A stretch of DNA of 47,060 nt from Puerhibacterium puerhi. Lineage in GTDB: Bacteria > Actinomycetota > Actinomycetes > Actinomycetales > Cellulomonadaceae. Shown here one piece after another: positions 21,598 to 30,214 of the stretch. The translations under genes and the position numbers were made by a program. Location of the stretch: contig NZ_WUWN01000027.1 in assembly GCF_009846865.1 (NCBI RefSeq), positions 1 through 47,060 on the forward strand. The letters run 5' to 3'. The first letter of the stretch is position 1; each line of letters begins with the position of its first letter. The notes under the pieces were generated by a model. It ran no database searches, was not told where the DNA came from, and worked only from the letters and a program-made list of their open reading frames with translations.

Positions 21598-22404
21598 GTG
21601 CCCGCCAACCAGCCCACCAACCAGCCCGCGAACCGGTCCCGCCACACACCGCAGCCGCCGAAGGACGTCCACGTGCCCGACGGCGTGCGCCTGCAGAAGG
21701 TGCTCGCCTCCGCCGGGTTCGGCTCGCGCCGCAAGGCCGAGGAGCTCATCGCCGACGGCCGGGTGACGGTGGACGGGCAGGTCGTCGTCGAGCTCGGCCT
21801 GCGGGTCGACCCGGTGCGCAGCGTCGTGCACGTGGACGGCATGCGCGTGCAGACCGACACCGACAAGGTGACCCTGGCGCTCAACAAGCCGCGCGGCATG
21901 GTGTCCACGATGAGCGACCCGCAGGGCCGCCCCACCGTGGCCGACGTCGTCGCCGACCGGTCCGAGCGCCTGTTCCACGTCGGGCGCCTCGACACCGACA
22001 GCGAGGGCCTGCTGCTGCTGACCAACGACGGGGAGCTGGCCAACCGGCTCGCGCACCCCCGCTACGAGATCGCCAAGACCTACCTGGTGACCGTCGGCGG
22101 CGGCGAGGTCTACCCGCGCGTCGTCAAGGAGCTGCTGCGCGGCGTCGACCTCGAGGACGGCCCGGCCGCGATGGACAAGGTGAAGATCGTGCAGTCGCTC
22201 GGCGACCGCACCATGGTCGAGGTCGTGCTGCACGAGGGCCGCAACCGCATCGTGCGGCGCATGTTCGACGCCGTCGGCCACCCCGTGCTGCGCCTGGTGC
22301 GCACCCGCATCGGCCCGATCGCGCTCGGCAACCAGCGTCCGGGCACCACGCGCGTGCTCAACCGGACCGAGGTCGGCAGCCTGATGTCCGCCGTCGACCT
22401 GTGA
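21598..22404 (+). CDS. rluB: ribosomal large-subunit pseudouridine synthase (RluB family)
   Basis: Converts a specific uridine of 23S rRNA to pseudouridine. The 268-residue product has a hydrophilic N-terminus, an S4 RNA-binding domain near 29-80 ([22 protein letters not shown]), and the RsuA/RluB catalytic domain with [17 protein letters not shown], where Asp132 is the predicted catalytic residue. GTG 21598 has no Shine-Dalgarno but a -10 hexamer 6 nt upstream. Its stop region overlaps a possible GTG start of cmk. The scpB-rluB-cmk-der order is widely conserved. Confidence 0.93.
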   Translation: MPANQPTNQPANRSRHTPQPPKDVHVPDGVRLQKVLASAGFGSRRKAEELIADGRVTVDGQVVVELGLRVDPVRSVVHVDGMRVQTDTDKVTLALNKPRGMVSTMSDPQGRPTVADVVADRSERLFHVGRLDTDSEGLLLLTNDGELANRLAHPRYEIAKTYLVTVGGGEVYPRVVKELLRGVDLEDGPAAMDKVKIVQSLGDRTMVEVVLHEGRNRIVRRMFDAVGHPVLRLVRTRIGPIALGNQRPGTTRVLNRTEVGSLMSAVDL

Positions 22405-22499
22405 CGGCCGCGTCCCGCCCCGCCGCGCCGGTCCCCGCACCCGCCCCCGCTCCCACCACCGCACCGAACCCCGTACCCAGCACCCGAGGAGTAGCTCCA

Positions 22500-23204
22500 G
22501 TGGTCGTCATCGCCGTCGACGGGCCGTCCGGCTCCGGCAAGTCCAGCGTGTCCAAGGCCGTGGCCCGGCGCCTCGGCCTGGCGTTCCTCGACACCGGGGC
22601 GATGTACCGGGCGGCGACCCTGTGGTGCACCCGGCGCGGGGTCGACCTCGCCGACGCCGACGCGGTGTCCCGCGCCGTGCGCGTCATGCCGCTGGTGATG
22701 GGGCTGGACCCGCAGGCGCCCACCGTGCACCTCGACGGCCAGGACGTCAGCGCGGCCATCCGCACGACCGAGGTGTCCACCCAGGTGTCCAAGGTGGCCA
22801 CGAACCTCGACGTGCGCGCCGAGCTGCGGCGCCTGCAGCGCGAGGTCATCGAGACGGAGACGACGGACGCCGGCTGGTCCGGCGGTGCCGGCGTCGTGGC
22901 CGAGGGCCGGGACATCACCACCGTCGTGGCGCCGGACGCGGACGTGCGCGTGCTGCTCACCGCGAGCGAGGAGGCGCGGCTTCGCCGCCGGTCGCTCGAG
23001 GTGCACGGCGCCGCCGACGCCGCGGCCGTGGCCGCCACCCGCGACCAGGTGGTGCGCCGCGACCGCGACGACGCCACCGTGAGCCAGTTCGAGGTCGCGG
23101 CCGACGGCGTCGTGACCGTCGACTCCTCCGACCTCGACTTCGACCAGACGGTGGACGCCGTGCTCGGCGTCGTGGCGCAGGTCACCGGCACCGTCGCGCG
23201 CTGA
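22500..23204 (+). CDS. cmk: cytidylate kinase
   Basis: Phosphorylates CMP and dCMP with ATP. The 234-residue product begins [16 protein letters not shown] with the P-loop at 8-15, then [10 protein letters not shown], and a phosphate-binding [14 protein letters not shown] 22500 is chosen because GAGGAG lies 8 nt upstream and the length is normal. An in-frame GTG at 22401 overlapping the rluB stop (GTGA) would add a 33-residue Pro/Ala-rich extension; it cannot be excluded. The gene is followed by der. Confidence 0.94.
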   Translation: MVVIAVDGPSGSGKSSVSKAVARRLGLAFLDTGAMYRAATLWCTRRGVDLADADAVSRAVRVMPLVMGLDPQAPTVHLDGQDVSAAIRTTEVSTQVSKVATNLDVRAELRRLQREVIETETTDAGWSGGAGVVAEGRDITTVVAPDADVRVLLTASEEARLRRRSLEVHGAADAAAVAATRDQVVRRDRDDATVSQFEVAADGVVTVDSSDLDFDQTVDAVLGVVAQVTGTVAR

Positions 23205-23259
23205 CCCGTCGGCCCGGGGCGCGCCGCGAGGCCGGTGCGCCACGGGTCCCGGAGCCTGG

Positions 23260-23265
23260 GAGAAT
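23260..23265 (+). promoter_or_regulatory. -10 element for leaderless der mRNA
   Basis: GAGAAT ends 7 nt before ATG 23273. The alternative ATG at 23264 overlaps the hexamer and is less likely. Confidence 0.45.
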
Positions 23266-23272
23266 GGTCCGC

Positions 23273-24796
23273 ATGGCAACCCCCGACGACTACACCGGCG
23301 CCGACGAGGACCTCGCGGTCGGCGAGCCCGTCGTGACCGACGCGCCCCTCGCGGCCGACGGCGACGACGAGGCGCGCGAGCGTGCCCTGCGCGCCGGCCT
23401 CGAGGAGTTCGAGCTCGACGAGACCGACCGCGCGCTGCTCGAGGGCGACTGGGACGCCGAGGGCGAGGCGCCCGGCGAGGCGCCGCTGCCCGTGCTGGCG
23501 ATCATCGGCCGGCCGAACGTCGGCAAGTCCACGCTCGTCAACCGCGTGCTCGGCCGCCGCGAGGCGGTGGTCGAGGACAAGCCCGGCGTGACCCGCGACC
23601 GCGTGAGCTACCCGGCCGATTGGGCCGGGCGCGACTTCATGCTCGTCGACACCGGTGGCTGGGAGGTCGACGTCGCGGGCATCGAGTCCAAGGTGGCCGT
23701 CCAGGCCGAGGTGGCGATCGCGCTCGCCGACGCCGTCGTGTTCGTCGTCGACGCCACCGTCGGCGCCACCGCCACCGACGAGCGCGTCGTGGCGCTGCTG
23801 CGCCGGTCCGGCAAGCCCGTCGTGCTGGCCGCGAACAAGGTGGACGGCCCCTCCGGCGAGGCCGACGCCGCCTACCTGTGGAGCCTGGGCCTCGGCGAGC
23901 CCTACCCGATCTCGGCCCTGCACGGGCGCGGCGTGGGCGACCTGCTCGACGCCGCCATGGCGGTCCTGCCGGAGACCTCCGCGCACGGCGAGGTCCGCCC
24001 GACCGGCCCGCGCCGCGTCGCGCTGGTGGGCCGGCCGAACGTCGGCAAGTCCTCGCTGCTCAACAAGCTCGCCGGCGCCGAGCGCGTCGTCGTCGACGAC
24101 CTGGCCGGCACCACCCGCGACCCGGTCGACGAGCTGGTCGAGATCAAGGGCGTGCCGTACTGGTTCGTCGACACCGCCGGCATCCGCCGCCGGGTGCACC
24201 AGACCTCCGGCGCGGACTTCTACGCCTCCCTGCGCACCCAGGCGGCGATCGAGAAGGCCGAGGTGGCCGTCGTGCTGCTGGACGCCTCCGAGCCGCTCAC
24301 CGAGCAGGACACCCGCGTGCTGCAGCAGGTGGTCGACGCCGGGCGCGCCCTGGTCATCGCCTACAACAAGTGGGACCTGATGGACGAGGACCGCCGGCCC
24401 TACCTCGAGCGGGAGTTCGAGAAGGAGCTCGTGCAGCTGCAGTGGGCGCCGCGCGTCAACGTCTCGGCCCGCACCGGCTGGCACACCGACCGCCTGGTCC
24501 GCGCGCTGGAGACGGCGCTCGACTCGTGGGACACCCGCATCCCGACCGGGCGCCTCAACGCGTTCCTCGGCGAGCTCGTGGCCGCGCACCCGCACCCGCT
24601 GCGCGGCGGCAAGCAGCCGCGCATCCTGTTCGCCACGCAGGCGTCCACGCGCCCGCCACGGTTCGTCGTCTTCGCCACGGGGTTCATCGAGGCGCAGTAC
24701 CGCAGGTTCATCGAGCGGCGCCTGCGCGAGACGTTCGGCTTCGAGGGCACGCCGATCGAGATCAGCGTGCGCGTGCGGGAGAAGCGCCGGCGGTGA
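23273..24796 (+). CDS. der: ribosome biogenesis GTPase Der
   Basis: Double GTPase for 50S subunit maturation. The 507-residue product has two GTPase domains, each with GRPNVGKS (first at 79-86). The first has DTGGW and NKVD, the second DTAGI and NKWD, and a C-terminal KH-like domain ends in a basic tail REKRRR. A roughly 70-residue acidic N-terminal extension is typical of actinobacterial Der. ATG 23273 is preferred over ATG 23264 from -10 spacing. The stop overlaps the next gene as GTGA. Confidence 0.96.
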   Translation: MATPDDYTGADEDLAVGEPVVTDAPLAADGDDEARERALRAGLEEFELDETDRALLEGDWDAEGEAPGEAPLPVLAIIGRPNVGKSTLVNRVLGRREAVVEDKPGVTRDRVSYPADWAGRDFMLVDTGGWEVDVAGIESKVAVQAEVAIALADAVVFVVDATVGATATDERVVALLRRSGKPVVLAANKVDGPSGEADAAYLWSLGLGEPYPISALHGRGVGDLLDAAMAVLPETSAHGEVRPTGPRRVALVGRPNVGKSSLLNKLAGAERVVVDDLAGTTRDPVDELVEIKGVPYWFVDTAGIRRRVHQTSGADFYASLRTQAAIEKAEVAVVLLDASEPLTEQDTRVLQQVVDAGRALVIAYNKWDLMDEDRRPYLEREFEKELVQLQWAPRVNVSARTGWHTDRLVRALETALDSWDTRIPTGRLNAFLGELVAAHPHPLRGGKQPRILFATQASTRPPRFVVFATGFIEAQYRRFIERRLRETFGFEGTPIEISVRVREKRRR

Positions 24797-25992
24797 GCAC
24801 GACGGGCCGGCGCGCCGAGCGGCGGCCGGGGGAGCGGACAGCAGCCCCGGTCGCGGGTCGCGCCCGGCCCGCCGACCGCCCGGGCGTCCACACCGGCGCC
24901 CACCCCGTCGTGCCGCCGGCGGTCCACCACGCGGCGCTGGTGGCCCGCGACCGCCTGCTGCGAGCCGGCGTCGTGCGCGACACCGCGGCGGTGCGGCACG
25001 TCGTCGCGTTCCTCGTCGCCACCGTGGCCACCGTGCTGCTCACCCGTGCGCTGCTGGCCCTGGCCGGGTTCCCGCAGATCGGCGGGGGCGGCCTGCACGT
25101 GGCGCACGTGCTGTGGGGCGGGCTGCTCATGGCGCTCGCGGTGGTGCTGATGCTCAGCTACGTCGGCCCGACGCTGCGCCCGCTTGCCTCGGTCCTGGGC
25201 GGCGTGGGGTTCGGGCTGTTCGTCGACGAGATCGGCAAGTTCGTCACCGCCGACAACGACTACTTCTTCGCGCCCACCCCGGCGATGATCTACGTCGTAG
25301 TCGCGGTGCTCGTGCTCGTGATGGAGCTGGTGCACGGCCGGCGCGCGCACCAGCCGGCCGAGTACCTGGCCGTCGCGGCCGACCGCCTCACCGCAGCGAT
25401 GGCCGGCGGGCTCACCGACGCCGGCCGCGCGGAGGTCGAGGACCTGCTGCACCGCGCCGGCGACGAGCCCGGCGCCGCGGAGCTGCGCCGGGCGCTGGCG
25501 GCCGTGCCGCACGACGACGTCACCGTGCCCGACCCGGTGCGCGCGCTCGTGCTGCGCCTGGACACGGCGCTGCGCGCCGCCGTCGCCCGGCCGTGGGCGC
25601 GCTACGTGGTGAGCGGCGCGGTCGTGCTCGTGGCGGCCCAGGCCGTCGCCGTCGGCGTCGGCGTCCTGGGCCGGAGCATCGACGTGGTGCCCTGGGTCGG
25701 CGTGGTGGTCCTCGTCGGCGTGGCCGGCACCGTGGCCTGCGCCGTCCTGGCGATCATGGCGGGTCGTACGGCGTCCGTGCAGGGCGCCGTCTGGATGCGC
25801 CGGGCCGTGCTGGTCAGCCTGCTGATCTCGCAGCCGTTCGTGTTCCGCGCCCTGGAGTGGGCGGCGGTCGCCGGCCTCGTCGTGGACCTCGTCGCGTTCG
25901 GCCTGCTCGAGGTGGTGCTGCGCGACGGCGCCCAGCGGGCCCGCGAGCTGGCGGAGACCGCGGACGACGACGGGGCGCCGCAAAGCCGTTGA
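24793..25992 (+). CDS. multi-pass membrane protein of unknown function
   Basis: 399 residues, no enzyme motif recognised. A basic N-terminus of about 75 residues is followed by membrane segments around [39 protein letters not shown], and [19 protein letters not shown] soluble, helical middle section comes next, then four or so further segments near the C-terminus. An [17 protein letters not shown] stretch between early segments is the most distinctive part. The GTG start overlaps the der stop (GTGA), so it is coupled to der. Confidence 0.75.
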   Translation: MSTTGRRAERRPGERTAAPVAGRARPADRPGVHTGAHPVVPPAVHHAALVARDRLLRAGVVRDTAAVRHVVAFLVATVATVLLTRALLALAGFPQIGGGGLHVAHVLWGGLLMALAVVLMLSYVGPTLRPLASVLGGVGFGLFVDEIGKFVTADNDYFFAPTPAMIYVVVAVLVLVMELVHGRRAHQPAEYLAVAADRLTAAMAGGLTDAGRAEVEDLLHRAGDEPGAAELRRALAAVPHDDVTVPDPVRALVLRLDTALRAAVARPWARYVVSGAVVLVAAQAVAVGVGVLGRSIDVVPWVGVVVLVGVAGTVACAVLAIMAGRTASVQGAVWMRRAVLVSLLISQPFVFRALEWAAVAGLVVDLVAFGLLEVVLRDGAQRARELAETADDDGAPQSR

Positions 25993-26024
25993 CGACGACC
26001 GGGGAGACCAGGAGGCTGAGCCAC

Positions 26025-26624
26025 GTGACCGCCGCGCCCGCCACCGAGACCACCTGGCCCGTCCGCACGCCACGCCTCGCCCTGCGGCCGGCGGGGCCCG
26101 CCGACGCCGAGGCCTTCCTCGCCTGGCGCTCGCAGCCCCTCGTGGTGCGCTACATGTACCAGGACCCGTGGACCCCGCAGGCCGCGCAGGAGAAGCTGGC
26201 TCGCTGGGCGGCGGCGCCCTTCGCCGGGCCGGGCGACGTGCTGGTGCTCGCGGTGGTGGCCGACGACGACGCCGGGACCGTGGTCGGCGAGCTGCTGCTG
26301 AAGTGGGCCGAGGGCGCCGGCCAGGTCGAGGTGGGGTACGCGTTCCACCCCGACGTGGCCGGGCGCGGCTACGCCACCGAGGCGGCCCGCGCGCTGCTCG
26401 ACCTGGCGTTCGGGCGCTACGGGTTCCACCGCGCCTTCGCCCGGATCGACGAGCAGAACACCGCCTCCGTGCGCGTCGCGCAGCGCCTCGGCATGCGGCT
26501 GGAGGCGCGGCTGGTGGAGAACGACGTGCGCCCCGCCGACGGCGTGTGGTCCACCGAGCTGGTCTACGCGATGCTCGCCGCGGAGCACGGCGCGCGCCGG
26601 GGCGTGGTCTCGGCGGGCCTGTGA
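26025..26624 (+). CDS. GNAT-family N-acetyltransferase (RimJ/RimL-like)
   Basis: 199 residues of the acetyltransferase_3 type that usually modify protein N-termini or small amines. The acetyl-CoA-binding motif is HPDVAGRGYATEAARALL, followed by ARIDEQNTASVRVAQRLGM, the standard GNAT end. The substrate cannot be told from sequence. GTG 26025 has AGGAGG about 10 nt upstream. It lies just after the der-linked membrane gene and before tRNA-Pro. Confidence 0.88.
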   Translation: MTAAPATETTWPVRTPRLALRPAGPADAEAFLAWRSQPLVVRYMYQDPWTPQAAQEKLARWAAAPFAGPGDVLVLAVVADDDAGTVVGELLLKWAEGAGQVEVGYAFHPDVAGRGYATEAARALLDLAFGRYGFHRAFARIDEQNTASVRVAQRLGMRLEARLVENDVRPADGVWSTELVYAMLAAEHGARRGVVSAGL

Positions 26625-26631
26625 CGTGGGG

Positions 26632-26637
26632 TAGTAT
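26632..26637 (+). promoter_or_regulatory. -10 element of the tRNA-Pro gene
   Basis: TAGTAT about 50 nt upstream of the mature tRNA 5' end. No clear -35 box. Confidence 0.45.
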
Positions 26638-26687
26638 TCCTCTCGGCCCTGCGGGGCCACGACGGTTCGCCGGCGACGGCGACCGAT

Positions 26688-26761
<74 letters not shown>

Positions 26762-26765
26762 CAGA

Positions 26766-26810
26766 TCAGGCCTGGTGAGACGGTGTCTCGCCAGGCCTGA
26801 GGTCTTTCTT
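26766..26810 (+). terminator. terminator of tRNA-Pro
   Basis: TCAGGCCTGGTGAGAC and GTCTCGCCAGGCCTGA form a 16-bp stem with one wobble pair and a GGT loop, followed by GGTCTTTCTT. The T-rich end makes this a good intrinsic terminator. Confidence 0.9.
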
Positions 26811-26864
26811 GGGCATGGTTGGCGCCGGCAGAACGCCACCAAGACCGTCGCGCGGCCGGGCTCT

Positions 26865-26924
26865 ACCGGGGCCGGGCCCCACCGGCGTCGGTGCGGCCTC
26901 GGGCCGACCCTCACCGGGGCCGGG
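26865..26924 (+). repeat. direct repeat upstream of the kinase gene
   Basis: ACCGGGGCCGGG occurs at 26865-26876 and 26913-26924, 48 bp apart. A small inverted repeat CACCG-GCGT-CGGTG lies between at 26880-26893. These could be regulator sites for the kinase gene; composition makes chance likely. Confidence 0.4.
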
Positions 26925-26973
26925 AGGCGAAGGAGCGCACGGTCTGCCCGCGCGAGTCGCGCCGAGGTCGCCC

Positions 26974-26979
26974 TAGCCT
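26974..26979 (+). promoter_or_regulatory. -10 element of the Ser/Thr kinase gene
   Basis: TAGCCT about 34 nt before GTG 27013; the leader carries the ribosome site GGAGAGAAGG. Confidence 0.4.
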
Positions 26980-27012
26980 CGATGGACAGGGTCGCGACGG
27001 AGAGAAGGGGCC

Positions 27013-28755
27013 GTGACCGCGCCGCGAGTACTCCTCGGTGGCCGCTACCGCCTCGGCAGGGTGATCGCCAGCGGCGGCATGGGCGTGGTCTGGGAAGCCT
27101 GGGACGAGCGGCTCGGCCGGCCGGTCGCGATCAAGCAGCTGCGTCCGGTGGCCGGCGTCCCGGCCGAGGAGGCGGAGCTGGCCAAGCGGCGGGCCGTGCG
27201 CGAGGCGCGCATCACCGCGCGGCTGCACCACCCCCACGCGGTCCCCGCCTTCGACGCCGTCGAGCACGAGGGGCAGCCCTGCCTCGTCATGCCGTACCTG
27301 CCGTCGACCCCGCTCTCGGCCGTCCTCGAGGAGCACGGGACGCTGCCGCTGGGGCAGGCGGCCCGCATCGCCGCCGAGGTCGCCTCCGCCCTGGCGGCCG
27401 CGCACGAGCTCGGGATCGTCCACCGGGACGTCAAGCCGGGCAACGTCCTGATCACTCCCGACGGCGCCGCCCACATCAGCGACTTCGGCATCTCCCACGC
27501 CATGGGCGATCCCACCCTCACCGGCTCCGGGACCTTCCACGGGACGCCGGCCTACCTCGCGCCGGAGGTGGCGCTGGGGCGGGCGGCGACGTTCGCCTCC
27601 GACGTCTTCTCCCTCGGCGCGACCCTCTACGCGATGCTCGAGGGAGAGCCTCCCTTCGGCACCGAGCCGAACCCGCTCGCCCTGCTCCACAAGGCCGCCG
27701 CGGGGCAGGTGCGGGCACCGAGCCAGGCCGGGCCTCTCACGCCCCTCCTGCGCGCGATGCTGTCGCGGGAGCCCTCCGCCCGGCCGGCCATGGCGGAGGT
27801 GGCCACGCGCCTGGCCCGGGTGGGGTCCGAGGGGCCGCGGACCGAGCGGCCGCAGCCCGTCCCGGTGGTGGTCACGCCCGACCCCGTCCCGGGCCCGGGC
27901 GTCGTGCCTGCGGCCCGCCCTGCGCCGGTCGTCGACCCGTCCCCGGCCGCGCTCGCGCCGGCCGGGGGCGGGGCCGGCACCGGCGGTCCGCCGACGCGCC
28001 GTCGTCCGCGCGTGCCGGTGCTGCTCGCCGGGGTGCTGGTCGTTGCCGCCCTGTTCCTGGCCACGGGCGAGCTGACCGGGTGGTTCGGGTCGGACGCGGG
28101 CGAGCCGCTGAGCACCGGTCGGGCGACGTCGGCGACGACGGCGTCCCCGGAGACGAGCCCGGAGGCGAGCCCGGAGGCGAGCCCAGGGACGAGCCCGGGG
28201 GGCGCCTCGCACGACGCTGGTTCGCCCGCCGCGACCCCGGGCGCCGCCGGCCCGCAGGGCCAGACCGCGACGGAGCCGCCGGCCACGCAGGGGCCCGAGG
28301 CGGGGGACGAGGAGCCGGCGCCCGGGAGCGAGGACCAGGACCCGGAGGCCGGCCAGCAGGGGCAGGGCGACGAGCAGCAGGACGGCACGCAGGGGCGGGG
28401 CGGCGGAGAGCCGGACGCCGCAGCCCCGGACCGTGCGAGCCGGCTGGCCTCGGCCGTCACCGGCTACTACGCTCTGATGCCTACGGACACGGACGACGCC
28501 TGGGCGCTGATGACGGGCGACTACCGGCAGAACCACGCGGGAGGCCGCGCCGCCTACGAGCGGTTCTGGAGCCGCGTCGCCGAGGTCAGCGTCAGCGACG
28601 TGCAGCCCGCGCCGCCGGACCGCGCCGAGGCCACGCTCACCTACGTGTTCCGGGACGGCCGCGTCGTGGTCGAACGCACCGCCTACCGGTTCGCCGACGA
28701 GGGCGGCCGGCTCAGGATCGCCGCGACCGAGGTGCTCAGCAGCAGGGGAGCCTGA
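27013..28755 (+). CDS. transmembrane Ser/Thr protein kinase with extracytoplasmic sensor-like domain
   Basis: 580 residues. The cytoplasmic kinase domain (about 10-270) has the Gly-rich loop with SGGMGVVWEAW, Lys41 in AIKQ, HRDVKPGN at 137-144, DFG at 157-159, and GTPAYLAPE at 178-186, so it is predicted active. A Pro-rich linker leads to a single membrane helix near 334-351. Outside follow about 120 residues of Ser/Pro/Glu-rich sequence with SPEA repeats, then a roughly 100-residue domain (RLASAVTGYYALMP...YRFADEGGRLRI) that resembles NTF2-like/SnoaL-fold sensor domains. No PASTA repeats occur, so it is unlike classical PknB. The substrate is unknown. Confidence 0.9.
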   Translation: MTAPRVLLGGRYRLGRVIASGGMGVVWEAWDERLGRPVAIKQLRPVAGVPAEEAELAKRRAVREARITARLHHPHAVPAFDAVEHEGQPCLVMPYLPSTPLSAVLEEHGTLPLGQAARIAAEVASALAAAHELGIVHRDVKPGNVLITPDGAAHISDFGISHAMGDPTLTGSGTFHGTPAYLAPEVALGRAATFASDVFSLGATLYAMLEGEPPFGTEPNPLALLHKAAAGQVRAPSQAGPLTPLLRAMLSREPSARPAMAEVATRLARVGSEGPRTERPQPVPVVVTPDPVPGPGVVPAARPAPVVDPSPAALAPAGGGAGTGGPPTRRRPRVPVLLAGVLVVAALFLATGELTGWFGSDAGEPLSTGRATSATTASPETSPEASPEASPGTSPGGASHDAGSPAATPGAAGPQGQTATEPPATQGPEAGDEEPAPGSEDQDPEAGQQGQGDEQQDGTQGRGGGEPDAAAPDRASRLASAVTGYYALMPTDTDDAWALMTGDYRQNHAGGRAAYERFWSRVAEVSVSDVQPAPPDRAEATLTYVFRDGRVVVERTAYRFADEGGRLRIAATEVLSSRGA

Positions 28756-28797
28756 CCATGCTCGGCGCCACGACCGGCGGGGCCCTCCCGACCGACC

Positions 28798-28803
28798 TAC
28801 GGT
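28798..28803 (+). promoter_or_regulatory. -10 element of the pyridoxamine-oxidase-fold gene
   Basis: TACGGT 42 nt before ATG 28846, in the 90-bp gap after the kinase gene. No clear -35 box. Confidence 0.35.
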
Positions 28804-28845
28804 CGCAGTGGGCCGCCGACCGGGCGGCCCGGCGAGGAGACGACC

Positions 28846-29493
28846 ATGAGCGAGAGCACATCGGGTGGGAGCGCCGAGGAGCACGAGCCGCCGAGCGGTG
28901 TGAACACCGTCGGGCAGAGCGCCGCCTCGGGTGGTGCGGCGCCCGGCCACGCCCCGGCATCGCCGGCGGAGGACGAGGGCGGTGACGACCGCTCGCCGGA
29001 CGATGCCGACGTCGACCCCGACCAGGCGCGGGAGAAGGTGCGAGAGCTCGTCAAGGACACCCGGATCGCGATGCTCACCACGGTGGACGCGAGCGGTCGG
29101 CTCGTGAGCCGTCCGATGGGCGTGCAGGACGTCGAGCTCGACGGCGACCTCTGGTTCTTCGCCGACGAGACCTCCGCGAAGGTGGGCGAGATCGCCCACG
29201 ACGCCCGCGTGAACGTGTCGTTCTCGTCCGGCAGCTCGTGGCTGTCGGTCAGCGGTACGGCGTCGGTGGTGCGGGACCGCGGGCGGATCCACGAGCTGTG
29301 GAACGCGGTCGCCGGTGCGTGGTTCCCGGAGGGCCCGGAGACCCCGAGCGTCGTGCTCGTGCGGGTCGAGGCCGACAGCGCCGAGTACTGGGACTCGCCC
29401 GGCGGGCGGCTCGCGACGGCGATCAGCCTGGCCAAGGCGAAGCTCACCGGCCGTCGCTACGACGGCGGGGAGAACGCCACCGTCGAGCTGTGA
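28846..29493 (+). CDS. pyridoxamine 5'-phosphate oxidase-family (general stress protein 26-like)
   Basis: 215 residues. The first about 65 are acidic, Gly/Ala/Ser-rich and probably disordered. The rest is a split-barrel flavin-binding fold of the COG3871 general-stress type: TRIAMLTTVDASGRLVSRPM, GDLWFFADETSAKVGEI, and the end VEADSAEYWDSPGGRLATAI. Related proteins bind FMN or F420 and are linked to stress; the substrate here is unknown. ATG 28846 has GGAGACGACC just upstream. Confidence 0.85.
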   Translation: MSESTSGGSAEEHEPPSGVNTVGQSAASGGAAPGHAPASPAEDEGGDDRSPDDADVDPDQAREKVRELVKDTRIAMLTTVDASGRLVSRPMGVQDVELDGDLWFFADETSAKVGEIAHDARVNVSFSSGSSWLSVSGTASVVRDRGRIHELWNAVAGAWFPEGPETPSVVLVRVEADSAEYWDSPGGRLATAISLAKAKLTGRRYDGGENATVEL

Positions 29494-29614
29494 CCGGGAC
29501 GCGTCGGGCAACGCGCCGACGAGGTGGGCCGGCTGCGTGCGCACGCTCCGGCGCGCGCCGTGGCGCAGGCTCCGGACCCGGTGCCGGGGCGCTGGCGGGC
29601 CCCGGCGATGGGGC

Positions 29615-29620
29615 TACCGT
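29615..29620 (+). promoter_or_regulatory. -10 element of the lipoprotein gene
   Basis: TACCGT 64 nt before ATG 29685; no clear -35 box. Confidence 0.4.
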
Positions 29621-29684
29621 GGACGTGTCGACCTGATCTGCGGCCCCCGCCGCGGGTGGCGACGGCGGACGCTGGAGGTCGGCG

Positions 29685-30167
29685 ATGGCCATGACCGGAC
29701 GCAACGGGCGCGTGGTACGGGCGTGGGTGACCGGCGGGGCGCTCGGCGTCGCGGCCGCGCTGTCGCTGGGCGCGTGCACGAGCGACACGGGGCAGGGCGC
29801 CGGATCGGCGCAGTCCACGGAGCCCGACATCTGCGCCAGCCTCGACACGCTCTCCGACCAGGTCGATCAGCTAGGGACCGACGTCCCGAGCGGTGCGCCG
29901 ACGAGCGGCCCGGCCGCCGCCGTGCGTGAGCAGGTCGCCGACGTGGAGGCGGCGCTCGCGCGGGTCCAGGCCGCGGCGGACGGCAACCTCGACTCCGCGA
30001 TCGCAGCGATGCAGACGGCGCTCACCGACTTCACCACCGAGCTCGCCACGGGCACCGAGGAGGGTCGCGACGCCGCCCAGCAGTCCCTCGACGAGGTGCA
30101 CCAGGCGTGGACGAGCCTGGCGCAGGGGGCCGACGTGCAGTGCGGGGCCGGGGCGAGCCAGGGTTGA
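29685..30167 (+). CDS. small secreted lipoprotein of unknown function
   Basis: 160 residues. The signal peptide has a basic start (MAMTGRNGRVVRAW), a hydrophobic core and the lipobox LSLGAC, so Cys is the predicted lipidated residue. The mature part is mostly helical and Ala/Asp/Gln-rich (QVADVEAALARVQAAADGNLDSA), with a Cys in DICASL and another near the C-terminus (DVQCGAG) that could form a disulfide. No family was recognised. GGAGG precedes ATG 29685 by 6 nt; ATG 29691 is a possible alternative. It converges with the HerA-like gene. Confidence 0.8.
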   Translation: MAMTGRNGRVVRAWVTGGALGVAAALSLGACTSDTGQGAGSAQSTEPDICASLDTLSDQVDQLGTDVPSGAPTSGPAAAVREQVADVEAALARVQAAADGNLDSAIAAMQTALTDFTTELATGTEEGRDAAQQSLDEVHQAWTSLAQGADVQCGAGASQG

Positions 30168-30195
30168 CGAGCGGTGGCGGGTGACCCCGGTCGCC

Positions 30196-30214
30196 GCGCC
30201 GCCTCCGGCGGCGC
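30196..30214. terminator. hairpin between convergent lipoprotein and HerA-like genes
   Basis: GCGCCGCC-TCC-GGCGGCGC, an 8-bp perfect stem directly abutting the stop codon of the minus-strand gene. Confidence 0.5.

Noticed and set aside
26911-29544. Long minus-strand open frame opposite the kinase and oxidase-fold genes
   Set aside because: Antisense to genes with clear kinase and flavin motifs; composition only.
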